In this document: in pieces, positions 50,566 to 58,963 of the stretch
How positions within the stretch are numbered: the first letter of the stretch is position 1
Layout: every line of letters starts with the position of its first letter
NCBI RefSeq assembly: GCF_028550595.1
Contig: NZ_JAQQGN010000006.1
Span: 179,498-243,497 of the forward strand
Reading direction: 5' to 3'
Source: Luteimonas sp. BLCC-B24
GTDB taxonomy: Bacteria > Pseudomonadota > Gammaproteobacteria > Xanthomonadales > Xanthomonadaceae
DNA: 64,000 nt
Translations under genes and position numbers: made by a program
The notes under the pieces: model-generated
Database searches by the model: none
What the model saw: the letters and a program-made list of their open reading frames with translations, nothing else
What the model was told of the DNA's origin: nothing

Positions 50566-51441
50566 TCAGCTCTGTGCCAGCAGACGCTGAGCACGACGCT
50601 GCGCTTCTTCAAAGGCATCACGAGACAGGCGGTCACGCACATAACCGCGCCCGTCGAGACCTGGCCGGCAATGATGGGGCATACACATCCGGAATACGTG
50701 GAGAGAACCGGCGCCGCAGTGCCCGAAGCGCTCACAGCTGGCCAGGAGAACTGCGTAGCCCCAAGCCTCGCGCAAAGTCGCGTCATCCATTCCGAGAGGC
50801 CGCCTACCGGTCTCACTCTGATCGAAAAGCGGGTCCTCGAGCAGCGAAATCTGAAGCGCCTCGTACACCGACGGACTACGCGTGGTGGCGCTCATCTTCA
50901 TCGCAGCCAGCCGGAGCGACGCGCGGTCAGTGGCCGCCATTTCATCGTCAACGTCCAACAGAACGCTGATCAGACGCGCCTCCGCATCTCCCGCCTCCAC
51001 CCTGCGCTGGATTTCCTGGGTATTCGCCTCCAGCAGATCGGGACCGATGCCCGGGGGACAGAACTGGCTCTGAAAACTGCGCAACTCCGCGAGTGAGGTG
51101 ACCGTATCGGAATCGTCGAATCGCTCACTGAAAAACCTCTGCATATCCGCAGTATCTGCACTGCATACCTGCGTCGCAGTTGACGCGAGCATCAGGATGC
51201 CGAGCTGTGCATCCGCTTGCTGTGCAGCCTGCTGGATCGCCTCATACCGGGGCGCCTGCCAAAGGACCGACTCAACAGGCCGGTGACTCGACGCCACCTG
51301 TAGATTTGCCCTGGAAGACGACGGCTGTTCACGACTAGGAGCAGCGGACGATGGAGCGTTCGCGGCGCTGGGTTGCTGGCAGGCGGTCGTCGTCAGGACG
51401 AGCAGACCGGCGATAACGAGATGCAATGCACGCTTGATCAC
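50566..51441 (-). CDS. Hypothetical lipoprotein inserted in the gsp operon
   Basis: This 291-aa protein has a lipoprotein signal (VIAGLLVLTTTAC, C21). A Ser/Pro-rich linker precedes a mostly helical domain with several cysteines (in FCPPGIGPD, ASCERFGHCGAG and MCMPHHC). I recognise no family. The GTG start at 51441 has a strong AGGAGG ribosome binding site 6 nt upstream, unusually good for this window. The gene is visibly more A/T-rich than its neighbours and sits between gspF and gspG, where related systems have nothing. It looks like an acquired gene. Confidence 0.8.
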   Translation of the reverse strand: MIKRALHLVIAGLLVLTTTACQQPSAANAPSSAAPSREQPSSSRANLQVASSHRPVESVLWQAPRYEAIQQAAQQADAQLGILMLASTATQVCSADTADMQRFFSERFDDSDTVTSLAELRSFQSQFCPPGIGPDLLEANTQEIQRRVEAGDAEARLISVLLDVDDEMAATDRASLRLAAMKMSATTRSPSVYEALQISLLEDPLFDQSETGRRPLGMDDATLREAWGYAVLLASCERFGHCGAGSLHVFRMCMPHHCRPGLDGRGYVRDRLSRDAFEEAQRRAQRLLAQS

Positions 51442-51470
51442 ATGAGCCTCCTTGCTTAATGCATCCGGGT

Positions 51471-52688
51471 TCACCCGATGACACTGGTCAGGTCGTAGAT
51501 CGGCACCAGCACCGCCAGGATCACCACCATCACCACCAGGGCCAGCAGCATCGTGATCGCCGGTACCAGTGCGGCCAGCATGCGGTCGAGGGCGGTGGCG
51601 GTCTGCTGGTCGAAGGTGTCCGCGGTCTTGAGCAGCATCGCATCGAGCGCACCGGATTCCTCGCCGACCTGGATCATCTGCACGGCCAGCCGCGGGTAGC
51701 GCTTGCTGCGGCCGAGGGCGCTGGACAGCCCGATGCCGTTCTTGACATCGGCCTCGGCGGCCTCGACATCGGCGGCCAGCGCACGATTGCCGAGTACGTT
51801 GCGGCCGATGCCGAGTGCGGTGATCAGCGGCACGCCGTTGCGCAGCAGCGTGCCCAGCGTGCGCGCGAGACGCGCGGTTTCGATGCGCGCCACCAGCGCC
51901 CCGGCGATCCGGCGTTCGAGCAGCCACGCGTCGAACCGGGCCCGGAAGCCCGCGTCGCGCAGCTTCAGCCAGAACACGTAGAACGCGACGACCGGCACCA
52001 CGAGCAGCAGGATCCACCAGTCGCGCACGAACTCGCCGGCGCCGAGCACGATCCTGGTGAACAGCGGCAACTCGGCATCCAGGCTCTCGTACATCGCCGC
52101 GAACTGCGGCACCACGTAGCCGAGCAGGAACAGCAGCGAGGCGCCGACCATGACGATCAGGATCGCCGGATAGATCAGTGCGTTGATCACCCGGCCGCGC
52201 AGCGCGCGCGCGCGTTCGAGGTAATCGGCCAGGCGCTGCAGCGTCTCTTCGAGGCCGCCGCCGGCCTCGCCCGCGCGCACCATGTTCACGTACAACCGCG
52301 AGAACGTCCCGTGCTGGCGTTCCAGCGCGGTCGACAGCGACACGCCGCCGCGCACCGCATCACGCAACTCGGTGATCGTGCGTTTGGCTTCGGGTTCCTC
52401 GGGCAGGTCGAGCAGGATCGTCAGCGCGCGATCCAGCGGCTGACCGGCATTGAGCAGCGTCGCCAGCTGCTGGGTGAACTGCACCAGGCGTGGCCCGGTG
52501 AAGGGTCTGGGCTTGAAAAGCGCCTTCCAGTCCTCGACCGCGCGCGCCTCGCTGGCCGGCCGCGCCTCGACCGGCAGATGGCCCTGCTCCTGCAGACGCA
52601 GCGCGACCTCGGCTTCGTTGCCGGCCTCCATCGTGCCGTCGAGCGCTTCCCCGCGGGTGTTGAGCGCTTTGTAGCGGTAGAGGGGCAC
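51471..52688 (-). CDS. gspF: Type II secretion inner membrane protein GspF
   Basis: GspF is the polytopic platform protein under the pseudopilus. The 405-aa product has two GspF/PilC helical domains and three membrane segments (about residues 170-190, 220-240 and 375-397). The blocks VQFTQQLATLLNAGQPLDRAL and TARLARTLGTLLRNGVPL are typical. GTG 52688 lies 2 nt after the stop of the DHFR-like gene and is preceded by no strong ribosome binding site, so coupling is likely. Confidence 0.95.
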   Translation of the reverse strand: MPLYRYKALNTRGEALDGTMEAGNEAEVALRLQEQGHLPVEARPASEARAVEDWKALFKPRPFTGPRLVQFTQQLATLLNAGQPLDRALTILLDLPEEPEAKRTITELRDAVRGGVSLSTALERQHGTFSRLYVNMVRAGEAGGGLEETLQRLADYLERARALRGRVINALIYPAILIVMVGASLLFLLGYVVPQFAAMYESLDAELPLFTRIVLGAGEFVRDWWILLLVVPVVAFYVFWLKLRDAGFRARFDAWLLERRIAGALVARIETARLARTLGTLLRNGVPLITALGIGRNVLGNRALAADVEAAEADVKNGIGLSSALGRSKRYPRLAVQMIQVGEESGALDAMLLKTADTFDQQTATALDRMLAALVPAITMLLALVVMVVILAVLVPIYDLTSVIG

Positions 52689-52690
52689 GG

Positions 52691-53341
52691 TCAGGCCGTC
52701 CGTTCGATCAGCACGTGCAACGCGCGCGTGCCGGGCACGCCACGGCTCGCCTGATAGCCGAGCGCCGGCAGATCCAGTCCTGCGAACAGCGATTCGCCCT
52801 GGCCGAGCAACACCGGCGCGATGGCGAGATGCAGGCTGTCGATCAGGCCGGACTGCAGGTACTGACGCACGGTCGTGGCGCCGCCACCGATCCGCACGTC
52901 GGCGCCGCCCGCAGCCTGCTTGGCCAGCCTCAGCGCCGCTTCGTGACCTTCGGTGACGAAATGGAACGTGGTGCCGCCTGCCATCTCGAGCGGCGGTCTC
53001 GCGTGATGCGTGAGCACGAACACCTCGCAGCGGTACGGCGGCTCGTCGCCCCACCAGCCCCGCCATCCGTCGTCGGGCCAGGCGCCGCGCGAGGGACTGA
53101 ACATGTTGCGGCCGAGGATCCACGCGCCGACGCCGTCGAACCCACGCGCCGCGAAATCGTCGTCCACCCCAGACTCGCCCTCCGTGTGGCCGAGCACGTT
53201 GCGCTGGAAGGTCCGGGTGGGACGGAACCAGTCGTGCAGGGCCGTGCCGCCCGCGCCGAGCGGCGCATCGAGCGACTGGCCCGCGCCTGCGGCGAAACCG
53301 TCGATGGACACCGCGAAGCTGTCGACGCGCACCTTGCCCAT
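52691..53341 (-). CDS. Dihydrofolate reductase family protein (RibD C-terminal-like)
   Basis: This 216-aa protein has the DHFR/RibD-C fold. It starts VRVDSFAVSIDGFAAG, with WILGRNMF in the middle, VFVLTHHARPPLEMAGGTTFHFV, and a typical GGGATTVRQYLQSGLIDSLHLAIAPVLLGQGESLF block near the C-terminus. Members of this group are NADPH-dependent reductases of unknown physiological substrate. The ATG overlaps the gspE stop by one base (TGATG), and the stop lies 2 nt before gspF, so it is embedded in the type II secretion operon. The reason for this position is unknown. Confidence 0.88.
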   Translation of the reverse strand: MGKVRVDSFAVSIDGFAAGAGQSLDAPLGAGGTALHDWFRPTRTFQRNVLGHTEGESGVDDDFAARGFDGVGAWILGRNMFSPSRGAWPDDGWRGWWGDEPPYRCEVFVLTHHARPPLEMAGGTTFHFVTEGHEAALRLAKQAAGGADVRIGGGATTVRQYLQSGLIDSLHLAIAPVLLGQGESLFAGLDLPALGYQASRGVPGTRALHVLIERTA

Positions 53342-55074
53342 CACGCCTCCTCCGTCACCCGCAGCACTTCCTCGATCGTCGTCTCGCCGCGCAGCGCCTT
53401 GAGGATGCCGTCCTCGTACATCGTGCGCATGCCGGATTCGCGTGCGAGCTGTTCGAGTTCGCCCATGCCCGCATGGCGCATCACCGCGCGACGCAAGGCA
53501 TCGTTCATCACGAGGAACTCCACGATCGTGGTGCGGCCGAGATAGCCGGTCGGCGCGGCGGCGGACGGGCCCGGGCGATACAGCACGATCTCGCCTTCGG
53601 GCTGGAAGCGGCGCAGCTCGAAGCGCTCGATCTCCTCGGGCGAAGCGGCATAGCGCACGCGATGCGTCGGCTCGAGCTTGCGCACCAGACGCTGGGCGAG
53701 GATGCCGTTGATGGTGGACGTGAGCAGGTAATCCTCGACGCCCATGTCGAGCATGCGGGTGATGCCGCCGGCGGCGTTGTTGGTGTGCAGCGTGCTCAGC
53801 ACGAGATGGCCGGTCAGCGCGGACTGGATCGCGATGCGCGCGGTTTCCAGATCGCGCATTTCGCCGATCATGATGACGTCCGGGTCCTGGCGCACGATCG
53901 AGCGCAGCGCGTTGGCGAAATCGAGCCCGATCTGCGGCTTGGCCTGGATCTGGTTGATGCCTTCGATCTGGTACTCGACCGGATCCTCGACCGTGATGAT
54001 CTTCACGTCCGGCGTATTGAGCTGCGACAGCGCGGTGTAGAGCGTCGTGGTCTTGCCCGAACCGGTGGGGCCGGTGACCAGCAGGATGCCGTGCGGCTGG
54101 TCGAGCACCTTGTTGAACTGCGGCAGGAACTCGTCGGTGAAGCCGAGCCGGTAGAAGTCGAACACCACCGTCTCGCGGTCGAGCAGGCGCATCACCACGC
54201 TCTCGCCGTGCGCGGTCGGCACCGTGCTCACGCGCAGGTCGAGTTCCTTGCCCTGCACGCGCAGCATGATGCGGCCGTCCTGGGGCAGGCGGCGCTCGGC
54301 GATGTTGAGCCGGGCCATGATCTTGATGCGGCTGATGACCGCGGCGGTGAGGTTCACCGGCGGGCTTTCGCCGTCGATCAGCACGCCGTCGACGCGGTAG
54401 CGCACTTTCAATCGGCTTTCGAAGGGCTCGATGTGGATGTCGGATGCACGCAGTTCGACCGCGCGCTGGATCACCAGGTTCACCAGCCGGATCACCGGGG
54501 CTTCGGAGGCGAGATCGCGCAGGTGTTCGACATCGTCGACATCCCCACCGCCGTCGCCGTCGGCCGATTCGACGATGGTGCCCATCGCGCTGCGGCCCTG
54601 GCCGTACCAGCGCTCGATCAGATCGTCGATCTCCGAGCGCAGGCCGACGGCCGGCGCGATCTCGCAGCCGGTCGCCAGACGCACCGCGTCGAGCGCGTAG
54701 GCGTCGAACGGGTCCGACATCCACAGCCGCAGCCGTCCGCGGTGCTCGCCGATCGGCAGCAGGTGGAACTGGCGCAGGAAGCGCACCGACAGCGGCTGCG
54801 CGCCTTCGACCAGCTCGGGCGGCTCGTCCGGCACGGATTTCGCGCCGAGCAACGGCAGCCCGAGTTCCGCGGTGCAGGCCTCGGCGTGATCGCGCTCGGA
54901 CACCAGGCCCAGACGGCCCAGCAATGTCAGCAGGCTGCCGCCGGCCTCGGCATGCAGGCGCTGGGCGCGCGCGAGATCGACTTCCTTGAGCCGGCCGCTG
55001 GCGCGCAGACGTGCGACGATGCGCGCCTCGGGCGCTTCGGGCACGGCATCGGACGCATCGAGCACCGCATTCAC
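53341..55074 (-). CDS. gspE: Type II secretion ATPase GspE (XpsE)
   Basis: GspE is the hexameric ATPase that powers the pseudopilus. The 577-aa product has N1E/N2E domains (about residues 15-150), then the core with SDIHIEPFE, Walker A GPTGSGKT (335-342), the Asp box (TVEDPVEYQIEG) and LTGHLVLSTLHTN. The only cysteines are C67 and C137. The Cys-x2-Cys...Cys-x2-Cys zinc motif that many GspE proteins carry after the Walker B region is absent. The GTG start at 55074 has GGAG 12 nt upstream. It is the first gene of the gsp operon. Confidence 0.96.
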   Translation of the reverse strand: MNAVLDASDAVPEAPEARIVARLRASGRLKEVDLARAQRLHAEAGGSLLTLLGRLGLVSERDHAEACTAELGLPLLGAKSVPDEPPELVEGAQPLSVRFLRQFHLLPIGEHRGRLRLWMSDPFDAYALDAVRLATGCEIAPAVGLRSEIDDLIERWYGQGRSAMGTIVESADGDGGGDVDDVEHLRDLASEAPVIRLVNLVIQRAVELRASDIHIEPFESRLKVRYRVDGVLIDGESPPVNLTAAVISRIKIMARLNIAERRLPQDGRIMLRVQGKELDLRVSTVPTAHGESVVMRLLDRETVVFDFYRLGFTDEFLPQFNKVLDQPHGILLVTGPTGSGKTTTLYTALSQLNTPDVKIITVEDPVEYQIEGINQIQAKPQIGLDFANALRSIVRQDPDVIMIGEMRDLETARIAIQSALTGHLVLSTLHTNNAAGGITRMLDMGVEDYLLTSTINGILAQRLVRKLEPTHRVRYAASPEEIERFELRRFQPEGEIVLYRPGPSAAAPTGYLGRTTIVEFLVMNDALRRAVMRHAGMGELEQLARESGMRTMYEDGILKALRGETTIEEVLRVTEEA

Positions 55075-55188
55075 GCAGAGTCACTCCATCGACGGCGGAG
55101 TGTCCGACTTTAGCAGTTCGACGCGGCCCGACCATGCGCCCGGACCACGGCCGGACGCGCACATCTGCGCACCGTCACGCCCGACGGG

Positions 55189-55842
55189 TCAGCGCGGCGC
55201 GGGCGGGGATGCGGGTTCGGCCGCGGGGGAATCGAGATCCGCCGGCGGCGGATCCTCGCGGCGCATCTCGTCGGCCGACGGCGTGCGGTCGCGCGGGCTG
55301 GGCGCCGGCACGTAATAGCCGACGCGTTCGAAGAAGCGGCGGTAGAACCCCGTGTCCTGCACGGTGCTGCTGGCCGTGCGCACCAGCGAGTCCTCGCGGC
55401 TGCCGACCGGCAACGACAGCGAGCCGATCCCGCCGACGCCCACGCTGGCCGAGTTGGAGCTCTTGCGCAGCACGTAGCGGTCGAGCAGCGCGCTGACGAA
55501 CAGCAGCGTACGGTCGTTGCCGCGCGACACGCAGGACACACGCACCGAGAGCTGCGTATGCACTTCGTCCTCGGGCTGGAAGTTCTTCGTCGCCTCCACC
55601 GCGTCGTCGCTGGCCTTGCCGACCGCGTAGCCCTGCCCCAGCAACGCCAGCCGCGCCGCGCCGCAGGCCTGGGCCGGCGCCACGTCGTAGATCCGCGAGT
55701 AGATGTCGTCCGAATCGAAGGATTCGCCCATGAACGGCAAGTCGGCGCGTGCACCGCGGCCACAGCCGGCGAGCAGCGCCAACGCAAGCGGAAACACGAT
55801 CAGGACGGAAGCGGTACGGACGCGGCGCATGGCAACGGACAT
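55189..55842 (-). CDS. DUF2242-like lipoprotein
   Basis: This 217-aa protein has a signal peptide and lipobox LLAGC, then a domain with DSDDIYSRIYDVAPAQACGAARLALLGQGYAV. That resembles DUF2242 lipoproteins I know from Xanthomonas and Burkholderia, which I recall only in outline. The end is Pro/Glu/Asp-rich. ATG 55842 is chosen; a second ATG at 55830 is in frame. It lies upstream of gspE on the same strand with a 114-nt gap, so it may share or precede the gsp promoter. Confidence 0.72.
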   Translation of the reverse strand: MSVAMRRVRTASVLIVFPLALALLAGCGRGARADLPFMGESFDSDDIYSRIYDVAPAQACGAARLALLGQGYAVGKASDDAVEATKNFQPEDEVHTQLSVRVSCVSRGNDRTLLFVSALLDRYVLRKSSNSASVGVGGIGSLSLPVGSREDSLVRTASSTVQDTGFYRRFFERVGYYVPAPSPRDRTPSADEMRREDPPPADLDSPAAEPASPPAPR

Positions 55843-55930
55843 CGTGGCGGAAGCCGTCGGATGATACCGGTGCCTGCACCGCGCCTTTCGACGCGGCCTG
55901 CACGGGTTCATGACCCAGCAGGCCGGTGGC

Positions 55931-56320
55931 TCAGTTGATCGCGGGCGGCGGCGCGTTGCGCGTGCGGCGCTCGGCTTCGAGCCAGTCGAGATGCGCGGCG
56001 AGCGTACGCCCCTCGGCTTCGGCCTCGGCGCTCGCGGCCGCGTCCAGGGCCTTCGACACGGCCAGTCGCGTGCGCACACCGGCCTGCGCGCGCACTGCAG
56101 CCGTATGACGCAGCATCGCGATCACCATGGCCGCGCTGGCGGTGCTCGCCACCGGCGACCCGCCGAGGACGAGGGTCCACTCGCCGTCCTGGAACAGGGC
56201 GCCGGCGAGCACGCGTCCCTCGCCGTCCCGCAACTGGGCATGGACCGGCGGCGCATCCCCCCGGCGACGGAACGGCATGTGCGATGTGGCGCCGCGGCGC
56301 GAACGGGACGGCTTGGACAT
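55931..56320 (-). CDS. Hypothetical protein
   Basis: This is a 129-aa basic protein with an Arg-rich N-terminus (MSKPSRSRRGA) and an Ala/Glu-rich helical C-terminal half (AVSKALDAAASAEAEAEG). There is no signal peptide or family I recognise. It lies between the lipoprotein gene and the divergent acyltransferase gene. The start ATG is reasonable but lacks a clear ribosome binding site. It may be a small lineage-specific protein. Confidence 0.5.
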   Translation of the reverse strand: MSKPSRSRRGATSHMPFRRRGDAPPVHAQLRDGEGRVLAGALFQDGEWTLVLGGSPVASTASAAMVIAMLRHTAAVRAQAGVRTRLAVSKALDAAASAEAEAEGRTLAAHLDWLEAERRTRNAPPPAIN

Positions 56321-56542
56321 GGGCGCAGCGGTGATCTCGACGGCGGCACAGTATCCCAGATCGCCGCACGAGCCCGCGCCTGCAGACGCGGCGCACTGAT
56401 CCTTCCGTCACGCAGGCGCTGCTGGAATGCGGTGCACGCACCACGTTCTTCAACGCGCGACGCGCACTGTCGCCCGGCCGCGCGGCGGTGTGGCCCAGCG
56501 GGCCATCCCGAGCGCGTCCCCCGATCCAGGAGTGTTGCCGAA

Positions 56543-57700
56543 GTGACGTCCGCCGATTCCCACGCCCCGCCAGCGTCCGCTCCCGTCCCGCCGGACCTGT
56601 CGCGACCCGTCGGCCGCATCGGTGCGATCGATCTCGCGCGCGGCTTCGCGGTGTGCCTGATGATCCTCAGCCACGGCACCAACGGCCTGATGCCCTACGA
56701 CGAGTTTCCCGACTGGGGCCAGGTGCCGGTGCACGCCATCACCAAATTCTCCTCGTCGCTGTTCGTGATCGTGTTCGGCATCGCGCTCGCGGTGGCGTTC
56801 GTCCCCAAGACCGGCGCGCCGGACTGGCCGCAGCGGCGCAACCGGCTGCTCTGGCGCGGCGTCGTGGTGCTGTTCTGGTACAAGGTGCTGACCGTGGTGG
56901 AGATGTACGGCCGCCACGACCGCGACGCCATCGTCGACACGCTGCTGTACCGGAATTTCCCGTCGTTCGTCGAAATCCTCGGCTTCTACGCGATCGCGTT
57001 GCTGTGGATTCCGTGGCTGCTGCCGCTGTGGGCGAAGACGCCGGCGTGGCTGCGCTGGCTGAGCCCGGTGCCGGTGGCGTTCGCCTCGTGGTGGCTGCTC
57101 CACCACTTCGATTTCTGGGGCGTGCCGCAGCTGCAGGCCCTGCTGGTGGAGCATCCCGATTACTACACCTGGGGACAGCTGGCGCGGGGACCGCTGATTC
57201 TCGTCGGCCTGCTCATCGGCGGCCTGTTGCTGCGCTGGTACGGCGATCCGCGCACGCGTCTGGCGCTGGCCGGCGCGTTGGCACTGGCGGCCGCGCTGCT
57301 GTTCGCGTGGTTCCTGCTGCGCGCCGATGCGCTGCAGCCGCTGCTGGTGGACATCGGCCGCAATGCCGGCAAGCACCCGCCCCAGCTGATGTTCATGCTG
57401 TTCAGCGTGGGCGGCGCGTTGGCGCTGCTGGCGCTGGCCGTGGCCGGTGGCGAATTTCTGGCCAGGGCCCTGCGACCGATCGCGGTGATCGGCAGCGACG
57501 CGCTGATGGCGTTCATCGTCCACATCAGCGTGATCTTCGTGCTGTTCCGCGAGACGCTCGGCTACTACCAGACCGTGTCCTACGAACGTGCATTGGTGTT
57601 GACCGTGCTGCTGATCGCCGCGACGGCGGCGTGGATCTGGCTGTGGCAGGCGATGAAACGCGCGATGGCGCCGGCAGTTCAGCGCCAATCACGCGGCTGA
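56543..57700 (+). CDS. Multi-pass membrane acyltransferase-like protein (DUF1624/HGSNAT type)
   Basis: This 385-aa protein has about ten predicted membrane helices. It starts with GRIGAIDLARGFAVCLMILSHG, the pattern of DUF1624 and heparan-alpha-glucosaminide N-acetyltransferase-like proteins, with a His in SHGTNG. It may transfer acyl groups to envelope sugars. The GTG start at 56543 has AGGAG 10 nt upstream. It is divergent from a hypothetical gene. The substrate is unknown. Confidence 0.8.
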   Translation: MTSADSHAPPASAPVPPDLSRPVGRIGAIDLARGFAVCLMILSHGTNGLMPYDEFPDWGQVPVHAITKFSSSLFVIVFGIALAVAFVPKTGAPDWPQRRNRLLWRGVVVLFWYKVLTVVEMYGRHDRDAIVDTLLYRNFPSFVEILGFYAIALLWIPWLLPLWAKTPAWLRWLSPVPVAFASWWLLHHFDFWGVPQLQALLVEHPDYYTWGQLARGPLILVGLLIGGLLLRWYGDPRTRLALAGALALAAALLFAWFLLRADALQPLLVDIGRNAGKHPPQLMFMLFSVGGALALLALAVAGGEFLARALRPIAVIGSDALMAFIVHISVIFVLFRETLGYYQTVSYERALVLTVLLIAATAAWIWLWQAMKRAMAPAVQRQSRG

Positions 57701-57823
57701 CGTGTAGGGTCTTGGCGCCTGACGCGATGTGACGCATCGCCGCCGCCCACACGCCGGTCGCGCGCCGCTGTCCGCCGAGATGCGCGGCGGCGTGCCGACG
57801 GCCATCGCACGGGAGCCCAGACG

Positions 57824-58963
57824 ATGTTCCGTTTTTCCGCCGCATTCGCCGTCGCCCTGCTGTTGAGCGGCACGACCGCCGCGCAGCCGACGACATCGGC
57901 GCGGCCGGTCCCCGTGCCCGACAAGGCACCGATCCACAAGACCGCGCTGACGCCGGCGCCGCCGTGGGCCGCGGCACTGGAGCGCCGCGTGCGCGCGATC
58001 GACGCGGCGTATGCCGGCGACATCGGCGTCCACGTGCATCATCTCGGTCGCAACGAGACCTGGGGACTGCGCGACGACGAGATCTGGTACCTCGCCTCGG
58101 GCGTGAAGGTGCCGGTGGCGATCGCGGTGATGCGCGAGATCGAACAGGGCTGGCTCACGCTGGATACGCGGGTGACGCTGCAGCCGACCGACGTGGTCGA
58201 CGGCGCCGGACAGACCAATGCCCATCGTCCCGGCACGCGGCTGACGATCGCGTACCTGATCGAACAGATGATCATCTACAGCGACAACACCGCCACCGAC
58301 ATGCTGATCCGGACCGTGGGTCTGGGCCAGGTCAACGCGGTCGCTGCCGAACTGATCTCCGCGCGCGGCGCACACATCACGTCGCTCGCCGATGTGCGTC
58401 GGCGCGCCTACGGCATGCTGCATTCCGGCGCGGCGGGCCTGTCGTCGGCCGACCTGCTCGCACTCCAGCGCGCCGGCGCAGGTCCGGCGCGCGTGCGCAA
58501 GCTCGCGCAGATTCTCGACGTCGCGCCGGCGGATCTGCTGCTGCCCGATCTCGACAGCGCATTCGAGTCCTACTACGCCACCCACGCCAACAGTGCCAGC
58601 CTGCGCGACTACGGACGCATGCTGGCCGCCTTGCAGCAGGGCCGTGCGCTGGACGCCGAGGGCACCCGCTATCTGCTGGACGTGATGGGCCGGGTGCAGA
58701 CCGGACGCCAGCGCATCCGGGCCGGCCTGCCCGCGGGCGCCACGTTCGCGCACAAGACCGGTACCCAGTACCGGCGTCTGTGTGACTCGGGCATCGTGAC
58801 GATGCCGTCGGTCGCGGGTGCGCCGCCGGTGCGGGTGGTCATCGCCGCCTGCGTACGCGGTGCGACCGGCGCCGTGGGCGAACGCGCGTTGCGCGACATT
58901 GGCGCGGCCGTCACCGCGGCCGGGGTATTGAGGGCAGCCGATCCGACGACCCCACGCCGATGA
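57824..58963 (+). CDS. Serine hydrolase, class A beta-lactamase-like (secreted)
   Basis: This 379-aa protein has a cleavable signal peptide (about residues 1-20, ending TTAA) followed by a serine beta-lactamase fold. The motifs are S92-GVK95 (S-x-x-K), S153-D-N155 and K311-T-G313. A longer segment than in ordinary class A enzymes separates SDN from KTG. The omega-loop glutamate cannot be confidently placed, so beta-lactam hydrolysis is not assured; it may be a peptidase of the same fold. It is encoded immediately upstream of a paralogue (4-nt overlap). Confidence 0.85.
   Translation: MFRFSAAFAVALLLSGTTAAQPTTSARPVPVPDKAPIHKTALTPAPPWAAALERRVRAIDAAYAGDIGVHVHHLGRNETWGLRDDEIWYLASGVKVPVAIAVMREIEQGWLTLDTRVTLQPTDVVDGAGQTNAHRPGTRLTIAYLIEQMIIYSDNTATDMLIRTVGLGQVNAVAAELISARGAHITSLADVRRRAYGMLHSGAAGLSSADLLALQRAGAGPARVRKLAQILDVAPADLLLPDLDSAFESYYATHANSASLRDYGRMLAALQQGRALDAEGTRYLLDVMGRVQTGRQRIRAGLPAGATFAHKTGTQYRRLCDSGIVTMPSVAGAPPVRVVIAACVRGATGAVGERALRDIGAAVTAAGVLRAADPTTPRR

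Noticed and set aside
55175..55903. Alternative frame overlapping the DUF2242-like lipoprotein gene
   Set aside because: It is Arg-rich with no signal peptide; the lipobox-containing frame is far more convincing.
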